From Chloroflexota bacterium (GTDB lineage: Bacteria > Chloroflexota > Dehalococcoidia > Lucifugimonadales > UBA3495): 64,000 nt of DNA. The stretch is taken from the NCBI GenBank assembly GCA_026710825.1, contig JAPOQH010000006.1, positions 1 through 64,000 of the forward strand. The letters are read 5' to 3'. The notes beneath the pieces were generated by a model, which was not told the DNA's origin, did no database searches, and saw nothing but the letters and a program-made list of their open reading frames with translations. How positions within the stretch are numbered: the first letter of the stretch is position 1; each line of letters starts with the position of its first letter. Made by a program: the position numbers and the translations under genes. Shown here one piece after another: positions 36,686 to 45,341 of the stretch.

Positions 36686-37018
36686 TTGACCATCTCCCAG
36701 ATCCGCCGCCGCGTCGCCGCCCTCAAGCGCAGGTTCGCCCCCGAACTCGCCATCATCAAACTCCGCCGCATCGCCAAGGCCGTCGCCGACGACTGGACTC
36801 CCGACCAACCGCCCGAGCCCTCCGACGTCATCGGGCGCATCGCCAAAGCCGGCCTCCGCCTGACCACATTCGCCAACCTCGGCCGCTACCTCAACGACAC
36901 CCGACGCCGGGGCGACATCCCTGACCCGTGCGAAATCGTCCTCAACCTCCTGCCTTGGGCCGACAACCACCGCTACCTCGAATTCCTCCGCTGGGACCTT
37001 CCCGCCCCAGCGCGCTAG
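36686..37018 (+). CDS. Small basic conserved-looking protein, unknown function
   Basis: The 110-residue product is helical and basic at the N-terminus (QIRRRVAALKRRFAPELAII) and ends with a WADNHRYLEFLRWDLPAP segment. Codon positions show strong third-base GC, supporting real coding. A TTG at 36686 has GAGGT 7 nt upstream and starts the compact domain. An ATG at 36653 would add 11 residues and lacks a ribosome site. No family was recognised with confidence. It does not overlap other genes. Confidence 0.65.
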   Translation: MTISQIRRRVAALKRRFAPELAIIKLRRIAKAVADDWTPDQPPEPSDVIGRIAKAGLRLTTFANLGRYLNDTRRRGDIPDPCEIVLNLLPWADNHRYLEFLRWDLPAPAR

Positions 37019-37183
37019 TCACGCCGCCAACCCGTCATTTCGCCCAACCATCCGTCATTGCATCCATGCCATCAAACCACCCGAAACCGAACCCTACCCC
37101 ACGCTACGTCTCCGCTGTCCACCGGCGCCGCAAATGCGGTATAGTTTCCGCCGACGGAACGCCGCAATAACGGGAGGGCAACC

Positions 37184-37999
37184 ATGATCTACGGAGCGAT
37201 TACCAACTCCTGGCGCAACCAACTTGACGACACCGAGTTGGGCGACCTGATTGCCGAGGCCCAGTCGCGAGGCGCGCGCCACATCGAACTGCGACAGACC
37301 TGTCTCGCCGCCGCCGAATCGGGCGAGGGCAACGCGTGGCGGCCGAATCTGGAGACACTGGCCAACGTGGTGCACAGATTCCCCGATCTCACCTTCGACC
37401 TTGCCGTGGCCCTGCCCTGCATCACCACCGACATCGACCCCGAGGGAGGGTTGTACCAGTCCCAATTGGAGGCTGCGCGCCTGGTTGGCCGCGGGACCCC
37501 ACATCTGCGCACCGTTGATCCGGGCGCGCCCAGCACGCCGTGGGAAAATTCCGCAGACGTTGCCGAGCCCGCCGCGCGCATTGTGCCGCTGGTGCGGGAG
37601 GCTGCCCGACAGGGCGTTATCTTCTCCATGGAAAATTCCGGCCAGCCGTTGCGTTCCATGTCCCTGCTGGTGCAGGAAGCCCGCGCCCAACTGACCGACG
37701 AGGAAGGCCAGTACTTGGGCCTGTGTCCCGACCCCACCAACCAGTTGCGTCGCCATCCCGACAGCCAGCCGCTGGATGAGCTGGCCGCACTGCCCACCGA
37801 CTACATCAAGATCGTCCACTTCAAACAGGCGCGGAACGGTGAGGCCATCGGCAGCGTCGACGACGGCGACCTGGACTGCCATGCCATGAGGCGCATCCTT
37901 GAGGGGAAGGCCTACGACGGGCCCGCTGTGATGGAGATTCCGTCGGCGGACGACGTGTTCGACAACCTGGCCGCCAGCTTTTCCTACCTGGACGCCTGA
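37184..37999 (+). CDS. TIM-barrel sugar phosphate isomerase/epimerase-like protein
   Basis: The 271-residue protein has the AP-endonuclease-2-like TIM-barrel pattern: ARHIELRQT in the second strand, a GVIFSMENSGQPLRS strand with an acidic metal ligand, LGLCPDPTNQLRRHP, and DYIKIVHFKQ followed by DGDLDCHAM near the C-terminal metal site. Relatives isomerise or epimerise sugars or sugar acids with a divalent metal. The substrate is unknown. GGGAGGG lies 5 nt before the ATG, and a TATAGT -10-like box is at 37140-37145. Confidence 0.8.
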   Translation: MIYGAITNSWRNQLDDTELGDLIAEAQSRGARHIELRQTCLAAAESGEGNAWRPNLETLANVVHRFPDLTFDLAVALPCITTDIDPEGGLYQSQLEAARLVGRGTPHLRTVDPGAPSTPWENSADVAEPAARIVPLVREAARQGVIFSMENSGQPLRSMSLLVQEARAQLTDEEGQYLGLCPDPTNQLRRHPDSQPLDELAALPTDYIKIVHFKQARNGEAIGSVDDGDLDCHAMRRILEGKAYDGPAVMEIPSADDVFDNLAASFSYLDA

Positions 38000-38119
38000 A
38001 ATACTTCTCACATAATGGGAGAGGGTCAAGGTCAATTTGGTTGCCACGCGTACTCTGACAACGCCAGTGTGTTGAACAACACTTTCCAACGATGATGGCT
38101 TTGACCAAGGGGTAATTGA

Positions 38120-39961
38120 ATGGCGAATGTTTGGTGTGTTCGTGCCGACGGAGGCGCATACACAGAACATTTTGTGCGCGGCCATTACTTCGGCTATGGC
38201 GGACACGATTGGCCTGATCTGACAGGGTGCCGCAACTTCGGCGACGTTCGAGATATTTTGAAAGGTCTCTATCCCGAAGGAACTGAGCCATCAAAAATTG
38301 GCGTACGCGCGGGGATGGTGACCGTTTTTCTGTTGCGAATCCAGCCCGGCGATTGGGTGATCACGCCATTGGAAGACTCGACGCAGATACGATTTGGCGA
38401 GGTTCAGCCAGGTGCTTGCCAGTATGAGGTTGGTGGACACGATGGCTGTCCATATCCTCTCCGCCGGAGAATTAATTGGGTGGACCACACGCTTCGGGTT
38501 GACAGTCTATCAATCCAGTTGAGGAACTCGTTGCGACATACACAAAAGAGCGTTTTTGCCGTCAAGTATCGAGATGATTTCTTAGCTGCGATCGGTGACA
38601 CTGCCCCACCTGATCCGCACGACCACAGCGAATACACCGTTTCCATTCACTACGACCGCCGGCTGTATCGCCAGGACATCGCCGGCTCCAAGGCCCACGC
38701 CGCCATGCTGGCGCAGCAGGGCATCATCACCCGGGACGACGCGGACAGCATCATCGCCGGCTTGAGTACGGTGCAGGATGAGATCGAACACGGCGATTTT
38801 CCGTGGGATCCGGCTCTCGAAGACCTGCACATGAACATCGAGCGTCGGCTCACCGACCTCATTGGCCCTACCGCCGGACGATTGCACACCGGCCGCTCCC
38901 GCAACGACCAGATCGCGCTGGACATGCGGCTGTACACGCGCCAGGCTATCGCCGATGCCGTGTCTGCCCTGCGCAACGTGCAGCGCGCCCTGACCCAACT
39001 GGCAGATCAGAACGCCGGCGTCGTCATGCCCGGCTACACCCACCTGCAACGGGCGCAGCCCGTGCTGTTCGCCCACCACATGCTGGCCTACTTCGAGATG
39101 TTCCAGCGGGATATCGGACGCCTCAACGACTGCGCGGCGCGCATGGACGTGCTACCACTGGGCAGCGGCGCTTTGGCCGGCGTGCCCTATCCGACCGACC
39201 GCCACGCAGTGGCGGACACGTTGGGGTTCGGCGAAATCAGCCCCAACAGCATGGATGCGGTGGCTGATCGTGATTTCCTGGCCGAGTTCCACGCGGCGGC
39301 GGCCATCACCATGATGCACGTATCGCGCCTGTCTGAGGAGATCGTCATCTGGTCCAGCCGGGAGTTTGATTTTGTGCGCCTGGCAGACGAATTCACCACC
39401 GGCAGCAGCATCATGCCGCAGAAACGCAACCCGGATTTCGCCGAGATCGCCCGGGGCAAGACCGGCCGCGTGTACGGCAGCCTCATGGGGATCCTCACTG
39501 TGCTCAAGGGATTGCCGCTGACGTACAACCGAGATTTGCAGGAGGACAAGGAGGGGTTCTTCGACACCGTCGACACCCTGCTGTCCACCCTGCGCGTCTT
39601 CGCCGATATGCTGCCTGGCATGACCCTGAACGCCGAACGGGTGGAGTCGTTGGCCAGTGAGAGTTACATGCTGGCCACGGACCTGGCCGACTACCTGGTG
39701 AGCAAGGGCGTGCCGTTTCGCGAGGCCCATGGCGTGATGCGCCGGCTGTGCCAGCACTGCGAGGCCGAGGGACAGTCGCTCTCGGATTTGCCGCTGGGTG
39801 AGTACCACAGGTTCTCGCCTCACTTCGGTGAGGACGTGTATGACATCACCGCCGCCGCGTCGGTAGCGGCCCGGGACAATCCCGGCGGCACCGCGCCCAA
39901 CCGCGTGGCGGACGGCCTCGCACGGGCCAAGAGAATCCTGCAGGAAGCGGGCGCAATATGA
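38120..39961 (+). CDS. argH: Argininosuccinate lyase fused to a restriction-associated N-terminal domain
   Basis: One 613-residue frame joins two unrelated parts. Residues 1 to about 155 resemble the N-terminal domain of Mrr-like/type IV restriction proteins (VWCVRADGGAYTEHFV, a GDWVITPLEDSTQIRFGEV strand pair, RRRINWVD). This half is more AT-rich. From about residue 172 it is argininosuccinate lyase: SIHYDRRLYRQDIAGSKAHA, HTGRSRNDQ, GYTHLQRAQP and the catalytic loop SSIMPQKRNPD. The usual first 15-20 residues of ArgH, including WGGRF, are missing and replaced. No in-frame start exists at the junction. AAGGGG lies 7 nt before the ATG. ArgH would release arginine and fumarate. rpe overlaps the stop. 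Confidence 0.85.
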   Translation: MANVWCVRADGGAYTEHFVRGHYFGYGGHDWPDLTGCRNFGDVRDILKGLYPEGTEPSKIGVRAGMVTVFLLRIQPGDWVITPLEDSTQIRFGEVQPGACQYEVGGHDGCPYPLRRRINWVDHTLRVDSLSIQLRNSLRHTQKSVFAVKYRDDFLAAIGDTAPPDPHDHSEYTVSIHYDRRLYRQDIAGSKAHAAMLAQQGIITRDDADSIIAGLSTVQDEIEHGDFPWDPALEDLHMNIERRLTDLIGPTAGRLHTGRSRNDQIALDMRLYTRQAIADAVSALRNVQRALTQLADQNAGVVMPGYTHLQRAQPVLFAHHMLAYFEMFQRDIGRLNDCAARMDVLPLGSGALAGVPYPTDRHAVADTLGFGEISPNSMDAVADRDFLAEFHAAAAITMMHVSRLSEEIVIWSSREFDFVRLADEFTTGSSIMPQKRNPDFAEIARGKTGRVYGSLMGILTVLKGLPLTYNRDLQEDKEGFFDTVDTLLSTLRVFADMLPGMTLNAERVESLASESYMLATDLADYLVSKGVPFREAHGVMRRLCQHCEAEGQSLSDLPLGEYHRFSPHFGEDVYDITAAASVAARDNPGGTAPNRVADGLARAKRILQEAGAI

Positions 39962-40656
39962 CCACCACAGCCGGCCATGTCCAGATCGCACCATCGGTGC
40001 TGGCGGCTGATTTCGGGCGGTTGGCTCAGCAGGTGCGCGACGCCTCGGCAGCCGGCGCCGACCTGATCCACGTGGACATCATGGATGGCCGCTTTGTGCC
40101 CAACATATCCTTCGGTGAAGTCGTGGTGGACGCCATACGCAGCGCCACCGATCTGCCGCTGAATATTCACCTGATGGTCCACGAACCGGACCGACTGTTG
40201 CCGGGCCTGGTCAAGGACATCACCGACCAGGTGCTGGTACACGCCGAGTCCTGCTCTCACCTCCACCGCACCGTCGGCCTCATCAAGGAGCAGGGTTGCG
40301 AAGTGGGGGTCGCCATCAATCCGGCTACCCCCATCGTAGCGGTGGAAGAGGTGCTGCCGGACCTGGACATAGTGCTGGTGATGACGGTGAACCCCGGCTT
40401 TGGCGGGCAGTCGTTCATCCCGTCGGCCCTGAGCAAGCTGCGCCGGCTGTACCGGATCATCGAGGAAAACGGGTACGGCGCCCAGTTGGAGGTTGACGGC
40501 GGCGTCAAGGCGGACGACACGGCCCGCGATTCGGTGTCCGCCGGCGCCGGCATCCTGGTAGCCGGAACGGCCATCTTCAACCGCGAACAGTCGGTGGCAG
40601 AGGCGATGGCCGCGATGCGGGAGAGCGTTGCGGGGCTGACGCCGGGATGTTCGTAG
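39958..40656 (+). CDS. rpe: Ribulose-phosphate 3-epimerase
   Basis: Rpe interconverts ribulose-5-phosphate and xylulose-5-phosphate in the pentose phosphate pathway. The 232-residue TIM barrel carries LIHVDIMDGRFVPNISFG, NIHLMVHEPDR, VMTVNPGFGGQSFIPSAL and LEVDGGVKADD, covering the metal and phosphate sites. Its ATG overlaps the argH stop (ATGA), indicating translational coupling with the argH fusion gene. Confidence 0.97.
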   Translation: MTTTAGHVQIAPSVLAADFGRLAQQVRDASAAGADLIHVDIMDGRFVPNISFGEVVVDAIRSATDLPLNIHLMVHEPDRLLPGLVKDITDQVLVHAESCSHLHRTVGLIKEQGCEVGVAINPATPIVAVEEVLPDLDIVLVMTVNPGFGGQSFIPSALSKLRRLYRIIEENGYGAQLEVDGGVKADDTARDSVSAGAGILVAGTAIFNREQSVAEAMAAMRESVAGLTPGCS

Positions 40657-40734
40657 TTCGGATTGTTCAACCGGCTGCTCTATGAGCGGCAAGCGCGACG
40701 TATTGTCGACCTTGGCAAGTCAATCCCAAAGAAT

Positions 40735-40758
40735 AGGGGCGATTGACCATTCGCCCCT
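40735..40758. repeat. Palindromic AGGGGCGA/TCGCCCCT-type repeat
   Basis: AGGGGCGA-TTGACCAT-TCGCCCCT between the converging rpe and rpmB genes. It is a member of the GGGGCGAAT family. Confidence 0.75.
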
Positions 40759-40784
40759 GCATGAATCTCTGCGGTGGTGCCGCG

Positions 40785-41006
40785 CTATGATGTCGTTGCC
40801 GCTGCTCTCGCTCGGGCCTTGGGGCCCCGGGGCGGCTTGTACATGGTCCGCAGGCAGCGCGAGCAAATCTTTACCCGGGTGGGCTTGCCGTCAATGGCGA
40901 GGGTCTGCTTGTGGACGTTGGCCTTCCACCGGGTCTTGGTCTTGCGGTTGGAGTGGCTGACGTTGTTGCCGGTCATGCCGGCTTTTCCGCACATTTGGCA
41001 CTGCAT
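40785..41006 (-). CDS. rpmB: 50S ribosomal protein L28
   Basis: The 73-residue protein begins MQCQMCGKAGMTGNNVSHSN and contains RTKTRWKANVHK-type sequence, as in L28. It has the zinc-binding (C+) form with two Cys pairs: C3 and C6, and a C-terminal CSRC. The C-terminal Lys/Arg/Ala tail is typical. A TGC-TATAAT promoter lies about 30 nt upstream of the ATG. Confidence 0.95.
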   Translation of the reverse strand: MQCQMCGKAGMTGNNVSHSNRKTKTRWKANVHKQTLAIDGKPTRVKICSRCLRTMYKPPRGPKARARAAATTS

Positions 41007-41035
41007 GGTTTCTGTCCTGACGGTTGATTGGCCGC

Positions 41036-41044
41036 ATTATAGCA
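41036..41044 (-). promoter_or_regulatory. Extended -10 promoter of rpmB
   Basis: On the minus strand TGC-TATAAT (TATAAT at 41036-41041) lies about 30 nt before the L28 start. The -35 box is weak. Confidence 0.65.
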
Positions 41045-41051
41045 TACTCGC

Positions 41052-41080
41052 TTGACTTGCCGTCGGCGCTGCCGTTAAAT
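41052..41080 (+). promoter_or_regulatory. Sigma-70 promoter of the Lin0512-family gene
   Basis: TTGACT (41052-41057), a 17-nt spacer and TTAAAT (41075-41080). It is divergent from and adjacent to the rpmB promoter. Confidence 0.6.
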
Positions 41081-41118
41081 GGCGGCAGCCAACTCCCCGA
41101 TACACAGGAGGTTTCAGC

Positions 41119-41463
41119 ATGGCTCTCGTGCGTTGCGTTACCGAGATGGGCATGGGCGTCGACGTCCATGGCCTCGATTACACCCTGGCGGCCAAGCGTG
41201 CCGTTTTCGACGCCATACACCACAGCAGCCTCGGCTTTTCCCGTCTGGTGGGCGCGACCGCCGATGACATGACGGTGGACGTGACCATTGGCGCGCCCAA
41301 GCCGGAAAAGGTCAACGCGGATGAGGTCGCCGATTCCCTGCCCCACGGCCGGGCCAACGTTAAGGTCGTGGTGGGCGGCCTGGAGTTGCTCAACGACGAC
41401 GGCAGCGACGGCACACTGATCGCCAACGCCATCATCACCGTGAGCATCGAAGACGGCAAGTGA
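41119..41463 (+). CDS. Lin0512 family protein
   Basis: The 114-residue protein matches the Lin0512 family: MGMGVDVHGLDYTLAAKRAV, then AIHHSSLGF, the strand MTVDVTIGAPKPEKVNADEV and the C-terminal LLNDDGSDGTLIANAIITV. Family members are short, conserved and of unknown function. AGGAGG lies about 8 nt before the ATG. It is probably monocistronic, with its own promoter 40 nt upstream. Confidence 0.9.
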   Translation: MALVRCVTEMGMGVDVHGLDYTLAAKRAVFDAIHHSSLGFSRLVGATADDMTVDVTIGAPKPEKVNADEVADSLPHGRANVKVVVGGLELLNDDGSDGTLIANAIITVSIEDGK

Positions 41464-41707
41464 CCACGGCGCAATAGTACCTGGAAACGCCATGCGGGAG
41501 TCGCTCGCGTGGCGTTTCTATGTCACAATGGCGCGACTCCTGATGGTGGGGTTGACTCACCATGAGCGGGACGCTAATAGCCGGCCAAACAGCTTCAGTT
41601 CGCCAACCTTGACTCGGGGTTCGGCGTGGGGGTGACTATGCGGCCGCGCGCCAGCGCCGAATTGTGGACACCTCCCCAGGTCTCGGCTATGATGCCCGCA
41701 CTTTTGA

Positions 41708-41757
41708 CCCCGTCGCCGCCCGCCGGAGGCTTCCGTGGACAACGCGACGGGGCTTTT
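41708..41757 (+). terminator. Possible hairpin terminator upstream of the TRAP gene
   Basis: CCCCGTCGC (41708-41716) pairs with GCGACGGGG (41744-41752) over a 27-nt loop, followed by CTTTT. The large loop makes a classical terminator uncertain; a leader structure for the TRAP gene is possible. The remainder of 41464-41801 holds no recognisable gene. Confidence 0.45.
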
Positions 41758-41801
41758 CCGTGCCAGCCAAACCCCTAAACAATTGGATTCGTAACTGAAC
41801 C

Positions 41802-43304
41802 ATGTTGATTGCAGTCGCATTCATCCTGATGGGCGTGATGTTCTTCGCCGGGATGTATGTCGCCGGCGCGTTGGGGTCGTTGGCGTTGATTCTGCTGCAG
41901 GCGTTTTCCGACAACCCGGTCTGGAACATCATGGGCAACCGGGCGTGGGAGACCAACACCAACGTCAACCTGGTGGCCATCCCGCTGTTCATCCTGATGG
42001 GGGAAATCGTGCTGCGGGGCGGGTTCGCCGACCTGATGTACCGGGCCCTCTCACGCTGGGTGGACTTCATACCGGGTGGGCTGATGCACACCAACATCGC
42101 CAGTTGCGCGGTGTTCGCGGCGTGCGCCGGCTCGAGTATTGCGACGGCGGCCACGGTGAGCCGGGTTGCGCTGCCGTCATTCCGGGCGCAGGGTTACCAG
42201 GAAAGGCTGGTCGTGGGATCGCTGGCGGCCGGCGGTACGCTGGGGATCCTGATCCCGCCGAGCATCCTGCTGGTGCTGTATGGGCTCACCGTGGGCGAAT
42301 CCATCGGGAGGTTGTTCCTGGCGGGTTTCATACCTGGCATCCTGCTGGCGGGCGTATTCATGCTGATGATTGGCATAGCATCGGTGATCTGGCCGGCGGT
42401 CGCGCCCCGGCAGACGGGAGCGCGGTTCTGGAGTTGGGAGGGCTGGGTGGAGCGCCTGTTGTTCACGGTGCTGATGGTGCCCGTGCTGGCGCTGATCTTC
42501 ATAGTGCTGGGCAGTATCTACTTCGGCTGGGCCACGCCGTCGGAGGCGGCAGGGTTCGGGGTGGCCGGAGCGCTGGCGCTGGCGATCATCTACAACTTCG
42601 TGAGGCTCTTCGCGGGAAACATCGCGGCGTTGGTGCTCAGCATGGGATTCGCGAGGCAGCTTTCGCCCGAGGTGCGAGGGACGCTGGAAAGCTGGCGGGT
42701 GGAATACCGGTTCAGCGGCGAGCACTTCCGCAACTACTGCCGGTTCATGGTGTCGATGACCATGGAGGCCTGCGTGTCGGCGGCACGCTCGTCAGCCATG
42801 ATCCTGTTCATCCTGATGGCCGCGTTCACGCTGCAGTTTGCCTTTGCATACCTGCGGATATCGATAACCATGGCGGAGTGGGTCGCCAGCTTCAACCTGA
42901 GCACGGTGCAGTTGGTATTGTTCCTGGTGGTTTTTTACCTGTTGCTGGGGACATTCATGGAGGCGTATTCCATGATGCTGACTACCCTGCCGATCATCTC
43001 GCCGGTGCTGCGGGCGGCCGAGGTGGACCTGCTGTGGTTCGGGATCATCATGATCATCCTGCTGGAGGCGGCACAGATCAGTCCGCCGCAGGGTTTGAGC
43101 CTGTATGTGCTGCAGGGCGCGCGGCATGACGTGGCGCGACAGGAGGTCGCCGACACCGGCCAAAGGGTGGAAACAGGCACCATCAACGATGTGTATATCG
43201 GGGTGCTGCCGTTCATGGCGTGCATGGCCATCGTGATCGGCCTGATCATAGTGTTCCCCGACCTGGCGCTATGGCTGCCCGACCAGATCAAGGGACCGCG
43301 GTAG
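41802..43304 (+). CDS. TRAP transporter large permease subunit (DctM-like)
   Basis: The 500-residue protein has about twelve hydrophobic segments and the DctM signatures: NLVAIPLFILMGEIVLRGG, AACAGSSIATAATVSR, a GGTLGILIPPSILLVLYG stretch and EAAQISPPQG near the C-terminus. DctM is the ion-coupled channel subunit that imports organic acids with a periplasmic DctP and a small DctQ. Neither partner gene is next to it. It is longer than most DctM proteins because of a central loop (about 275-320) rich in charged residues. The ATG has no strong ribosome site. Confidence 0.9.
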   Translation: MLIAVAFILMGVMFFAGMYVAGALGSLALILLQAFSDNPVWNIMGNRAWETNTNVNLVAIPLFILMGEIVLRGGFADLMYRALSRWVDFIPGGLMHTNIASCAVFAACAGSSIATAATVSRVALPSFRAQGYQERLVVGSLAAGGTLGILIPPSILLVLYGLTVGESIGRLFLAGFIPGILLAGVFMLMIGIASVIWPAVAPRQTGARFWSWEGWVERLLFTVLMVPVLALIFIVLGSIYFGWATPSEAAGFGVAGALALAIIYNFVRLFAGNIAALVLSMGFARQLSPEVRGTLESWRVEYRFSGEHFRNYCRFMVSMTMEACVSAARSSAMILFILMAAFTLQFAFAYLRISITMAEWVASFNLSTVQLVLFLVVFYLLLGTFMEAYSMMLTTLPIISPVLRAAEVDLLWFGIIMIILLEAAQISPPQGLSLYVLQGARHDVARQEVADTGQRVETGTINDVYIGVLPFMACMAIVIGLIIVFPDLALWLPDQIKGPR

Positions 43305-43443
43305 GGTAGAATTTAAGGGTGCGCCCGGATCGACGGCGCCGCATCGAGATCATGGGGTGCGATAGCGCTCCGCATTGGTTGACCAGACGAGCCCTGCCCG
43401 GGATGGAGCAGCAGGGCGAGTCCTGAATATTTTCCGGTGCATC

Positions 43444-44853
43444 ATGCCGTTTGATTACAATCTGGCAATTATTGGGGCAGGATCAGCGGGGCTGACCGCC
43501 GCCCGTTTCGCGACCAGGCTGGGAAAGCGGGTCGCACTGATTGAGGCCAACCGGGTGGGCGGGGACTGCACGTGGACGGGATGCGTACCCAGCAAGGCGT
43601 TGCTGCATGCCGCGAGGGTCGCGCATACGATTCGCACCGGAGGAACGCTTGGCGTACGGGCCGGGGAACCAGAGGTGGATTTTCCGGCGGTGATGCGGCG
43701 GATTCGGAATGTCATTGAGGAGATATACGCAGCCGAATCGCCTGATGCGCTGCGAGCCGAGGGTATCGGAGTAATCGAGGGACGTGCACGGTTTGAGGAT
43801 GCACACACAGTGGCGGTCGGGGACCGTTCCATCTCCGCGAAATACTTCCTGATCTGCACCGGGGCATCGCCATTTGTGCCGCCGATTCCCGGTTTGTCCG
43901 AAACGCCATATCTGACCTACGAGAATTTCTGGCGGCTGGAATCCCTGCCGCAACGCCTGATCGTTATCGGCGGAGGACCGATCGGGTGCGAACTCGCTCA
44001 GGCCTGCCAGCGGTTGGGTTCCAGCGTCACGCTCGTGGAGGCGCTGGACCGCATCCTGCCCAACGACGAACCGGAGGCTGCGCGGACAGTTGCTGAGGCT
44101 TTGCGGCGCGATGGAGTCGACCTGCGGTTTGGCGCGCCGGTGGAATCGGTGAGATCGGGCGAAGAGGGCGGTATCACGGTGAGCGCTGGTGGTGAGGACG
44201 TTGAGGGCGATGGGCTACTGGTTGCCGTGGGTCGGCGGGCGAACGTCGACGGTATAGGCCTGGAGAAGGCAGGCATCGAGCATTCTCGGGCCGGAATTAC
44301 AGTGGACGACTACCTGCGCACGAGCGTCAAGAACATCTACGCGGCCGGGGATTGCGTAGGCGGTTTCCAGTTCACGCACTACGCGGGGTACCAGGGAGCG
44401 ATGGCGGTGCGGAACATGCTGCTGCCGGGACGCTCCCGAGCGCGGCCGGAGCATCCGCCGTGGGCGACATTTACCGATCCGGAGGTGGCGCACTCAGGCT
44501 ATACGGAGAAGCAGGCGCGGGAACAGTTCGGCGGGAACGTCCGGGTGTCGACGCTGCCGATGGAATCGGTTGACCGGGCGGTCACGGACGACGCAGACGA
44601 AGGATTCATCAAGGTGGTGTCCAGGGACAACGGGACGGTGCTGGGCGCGACGGTGGTGGGGCGCAATGCAGCCGAGGCATTGCAGGGATGGGCAATCGCC
44701 GGACAGCATGGCTTGAAAATGGGGGATGTCGCCAGGGCAATGCAGGCCTACCCTTCGCTGGGCACGGGCAACCAACAGGTGGCGTGGGATGCGTACGTGG
44801 ACGGTTTGACGCGGGGATTTATGGGTCGCTTGCTTCGGTGGCTGGCCAGATAG
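43444..44853 (+). CDS. FAD-dependent pyridine nucleotide-disulfide oxidoreductase
   Basis: The 469-residue flavoprotein resembles dihydrolipoamide dehydrogenase/mercuric reductase: FAD motif LAIIGAGSAGLTAARFA, the redox disulfide GGDCTWTGCVPSKAL, NAD motif LIVIGGGPIGCELAQA and the NIYAAGDCVGGFQFTHYAG stretch. In classical dihydrolipoamide dehydrogenases the C-terminal dimer domain supplies an HPTxSE catalytic His-Glu pair. Here that position reads YPSLGT, so lipoamide is unlikely to be the substrate. The ATG at 43444 starts the FAD motif; 23 upstream residues are not conserved-looking. No lipoyl or 2-oxoacid dehydrogenase genes are nearby. Confidence 0.88.
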   Translation: MPFDYNLAIIGAGSAGLTAARFATRLGKRVALIEANRVGGDCTWTGCVPSKALLHAARVAHTIRTGGTLGVRAGEPEVDFPAVMRRIRNVIEEIYAAESPDALRAEGIGVIEGRARFEDAHTVAVGDRSISAKYFLICTGASPFVPPIPGLSETPYLTYENFWRLESLPQRLIVIGGGPIGCELAQACQRLGSSVTLVEALDRILPNDEPEAARTVAEALRRDGVDLRFGAPVESVRSGEEGGITVSAGGEDVEGDGLLVAVGRRANVDGIGLEKAGIEHSRAGITVDDYLRTSVKNIYAAGDCVGGFQFTHYAGYQGAMAVRNMLLPGRSRARPEHPPWATFTDPEVAHSGYTEKQAREQFGGNVRVSTLPMESVDRAVTDDADEGFIKVVSRDNGTVLGATVVGRNAAEALQGWAIAGQHGLKMGDVARAMQAYPSLGTGNQQVAWDAYVDGLTRGFMGRLLRWLAR

Positions 44854-44894
44854 GACCGGGCAGACCGACTAATAGCAGCTACAAAATAAGAACG

Positions 44895-44917
44895 GGCACC
44901 CTCTTGAGGAGGGTGCC
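44895..44917. terminator. Hairpin between convergent genes
   Basis: GGCACCCTC and GAGGGTGCC form a 9-bp perfect stem with loop TTGAG between the flavoprotein and DUF5679 genes. No T-tract follows, so it is either a rho-independent-like bidirectional stop or a repeat. Confidence 0.5.
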
Positions 44918-45060
44918 ACGGGCCTGCGGCGGACAATGTGAATGGTTATCTGACGCTATTGTCAGCCGTGGTTGTTCAGAGTCAGACGGCCAATGCGCAC
45001 GGCCCTACCTATCGGACAGGATTCTACCGTACGCGCTTCACGTCTGGAAATGTTGATCGG

Positions 45061-45216
45061 TTAGGGCATAGCTCCTATGCGGAACTTCTTGGTACCGCAG
45101 ACCACACAGATGGCCTGGGTGGCCGGGCGGCCGTTCTTCATGGTGACTCCCTGGACGTCGCGCGAGTCGGTCTTGGCCTTACACTTGACACAGAAAATCT
45201 GTACTTGCGTGGTCAT
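45061..45216 (-). CDS. DUF5679 small zinc-binding protein (51 residues)
   Basis: The short product starts MTTQVQIFCVKCKAKTDSRD and continues TMKNGRPATQAICVVCGTKK. The four cysteines (9, 12, 37, 40) fit a zinc ribbon or treble clef, and the TMKNGRPAT core is the DUF5679 signature. GGAGG lies 9 nt before the ATG, and a consensus promoter is at 45267-45295. Such proteins are usually annotated as zinc-ribbon-like with no known role; the strong promoter suggests abundant expression. Confidence 0.9.
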   Translation of the reverse strand: MTTQVQIFCVKCKAKTDSRDVQGVTMKNGRPATQAICVVCGTKKFRIGAMP

Positions 45217-45266
45217 GAAACTAATCCTCCGATAGTTTGGCGGGCCCTTATTGCAGCCCGCAGTGA

Positions 45267-45295
45267 GTAATACCCCAGCGTCGACGCCATGTCAA
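45267..45295 (-). promoter_or_regulatory. Consensus promoter of the DUF5679 gene
   Basis: On the minus strand a perfect TTGACA (45290-45295), a 17-nt spacer and TATTAC (45267-45272), about 50 nt before the ATG. Confidence 0.7.
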
Positions 45296-45341
45296 TGACT
45301 ATGTCGTGGCCTTTGGGACAAATTTTGTGAAAAATCCGAAA

